This document shows positions 63,260-64,000 of a stretch of DNA of 64,000 bases, in pieces (positions within the stretch are counted from its first letter, which is position 1; each line of letters begins with the position of its first letter). Under the pieces are notes generated by a model. The model had not been told where the DNA came from. It ran no database searches and saw only the letters and a program-made list of their open reading frames with translations. The stretch lies in the NCBI GenBank assembly GCA_021209875.1, contig JAGYVD010000008.1:124001-188000 (forward strand), given 5' to 3'. The stretch is from Rosellinia necatrix (lineage: Eukaryota; Ascomycota; Sordariomycetes; Xylariales; Xylariaceae). Both the position numbers and the translations under genes were made by a program.

Positions 63260-63281
63260 CTTGCTGCTAAAAAGCAGCAAG
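63260..63281. repeat. Short hairpin after an A-run
   Basis: CTTGCTGC, TAAAAA, GCAGCAAG: perfect 8-bp arms after a run of 13 A. Copy 4-2 has only a decayed version (CTTGCG...CAGCAA), so the symmetry may be partly secondary. Confidence 0.5.
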
Positions 63282-64000
63282 CAAATAAAATTAAACTTTC
63301 AGCTTATATTAAATATTTAATTAAATATAAAACAACTAATTTATATTATATATAAGTTTTTAATAATAAAAGTAATTATTACTAAAAATATTAGATTTAA
63401 TAAAAGCTGTTTTATTTTAAAAAGCAGAAAAAACTAATTATTAAAATCGAACAAGTAGCAGTAAAAAAATTAAAAGCTTTAAATTTAATAAATAAATAGT
63501 AGCACAAAATAAATAAAAAATAAAAGCTTAAAGATATATTATATATAGTTTTTAAAATATAAAAATGTTATAAATATTTATATTTATAGCTAAGTTAATT
63601 AAACTAGTAAATATAAATTAAAAGTAAATATATTAATAATACACATTTTAAACTAAAAACTAGTTTTTAAATATAGCAGTAAAATTTATTATTTTAAAAA
63701 TAACTTTTAAGCTAGAAATAGTTTTAATAAAAGTTTTCAAAATAAAACAATTATAACGTGCAGCAAAAACAGTTATTTATAGCGTTTTAAAACGTTATAA
63801 ATTTTATAATAATAAAAATGTTAATTCTTAAACAAGCTAGCAAAAACTAACTTTAGTTAGTTAAATAAGCAATAAAAATTAAAAAACTTAAATAAAATAT
63901 AAATATATATATAAAATATTTTTACTAATAAGCAGATTAAACTATAAAATTAAGCATAAAAATTGAATAAAAAGCTACAAAATAATATAAAAAGCTTAAT

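Larger units (their letters stand above)
59998..64000 (+). mobile_element. Family-4 copy 4-3, runs off the window end
   Basis: It begins GTGACAGTAGTGTGGAACAG and aligns in reverse complement with copy 4-2 for its whole visible length. Mutation is heavier in the interior than at the terminus. It is A-rich on the + strand, so coding is inferred to be +. It carries a private 74-bp GC-richer insertion at 62896-62969. The far end lies outside the window. Confidence 0.55.

Noticed and set aside
1..64000. Mitochondrial, plastid or Plasmodium-type AT-rich genome
   Set aside because: Nested LTR retrotransposons with TSDs and copy-to-copy transition mutation indicate a fungal nuclear isochore. No organellar genes, rRNA or tRNA were seen.
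1..64000. CRISPR array or prokaryotic defence system
   Set aside because: No regularly spaced short direct repeats with unique spacers. The AT repeats are microsatellite-like or TE-derived.

Overview
The window reads as one AT-rich block of a fungal, most likely filamentous ascomycete, nuclear genome. It is packed with nested transposable elements that have been destroyed by a repeat-directed C-to-T mutation process of the RIP (repeat-induced point mutation) kind. Evidence: base composition is overwhelmingly A+T except for small GC-richer islands; diverged copies differ almost only by C/T and G/A transitions; every recognisable protein is a relic whose stop codons are explained by C-to-T or G-to-A change. 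I see no intact host gene, no rRNA or tRNA and no CRISPR array.

The main structure was worked out from terminal repeats, 5-bp target-site duplications (TSDs) and empty-site comparison. Family 1 is a Ty3/gypsy LTR element of about 8.1 kb with a ~183-bp, hairpin-rich LTR. It has three full copies: 1-C (7123-15214, +), 1-A (22496-30756, -) and 1-B (31419-46416, -). It also has three solo LTRs (584-766, 23530-23714, 53459-53640). Family 2 is a second Ty3/gypsy element with 278-bp LTRs (34494-41346, +) inserted inside 1-B. Family 3 is an LTR-type element with ~205-bp terminal repeats (16367-46956) whose interior is split by 1-A and 1-B. Family 4 is an apparent DNA transposon with a GC-richer terminal block. 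Its copies are 4-1 (about 6715-47541, interrupted by 1-C and family 3), 4-2 (55223-58966) and 4-3 (59998 to the window end, inverted relative to 4-2).

Layout: 1-583 featureless AT-rich DNA; 584-766 solo LTR; 767-5640 decayed DNA with a Copia-type integrase relic; 5650-6045 a less mutated patch with an Asn/Ser-rich reading frame; 6715-47541 one nested stack in which family 4 holds 1-C and family 3, family 3 holds 1-A and 1-B, 1-A holds a solo LTR and 1-B holds family 2; 47542-53458 decayed DNA with a direct repeat and one Asn/Ser-rich relic; 53459-54617 two solo-LTR-like insertions; 55223-64000 an inverted pair of family-4 copies flanking another solo-LTR-like insertion.

The genes do not form a working system. 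What they record is a history: family 4, then family 3 and copy 1-C, then 1-A and 1-B, then family 2 and the youngest solo LTRs, with mutation acting on the long copies and sparing several short ones. The most unusual points are the apparent 5'-base dependence of the mutation (C survives after A or G and is lost after T or C), the palindromic LTR of family 1, and three distinct solo-LTR-like families that share a short core motif.
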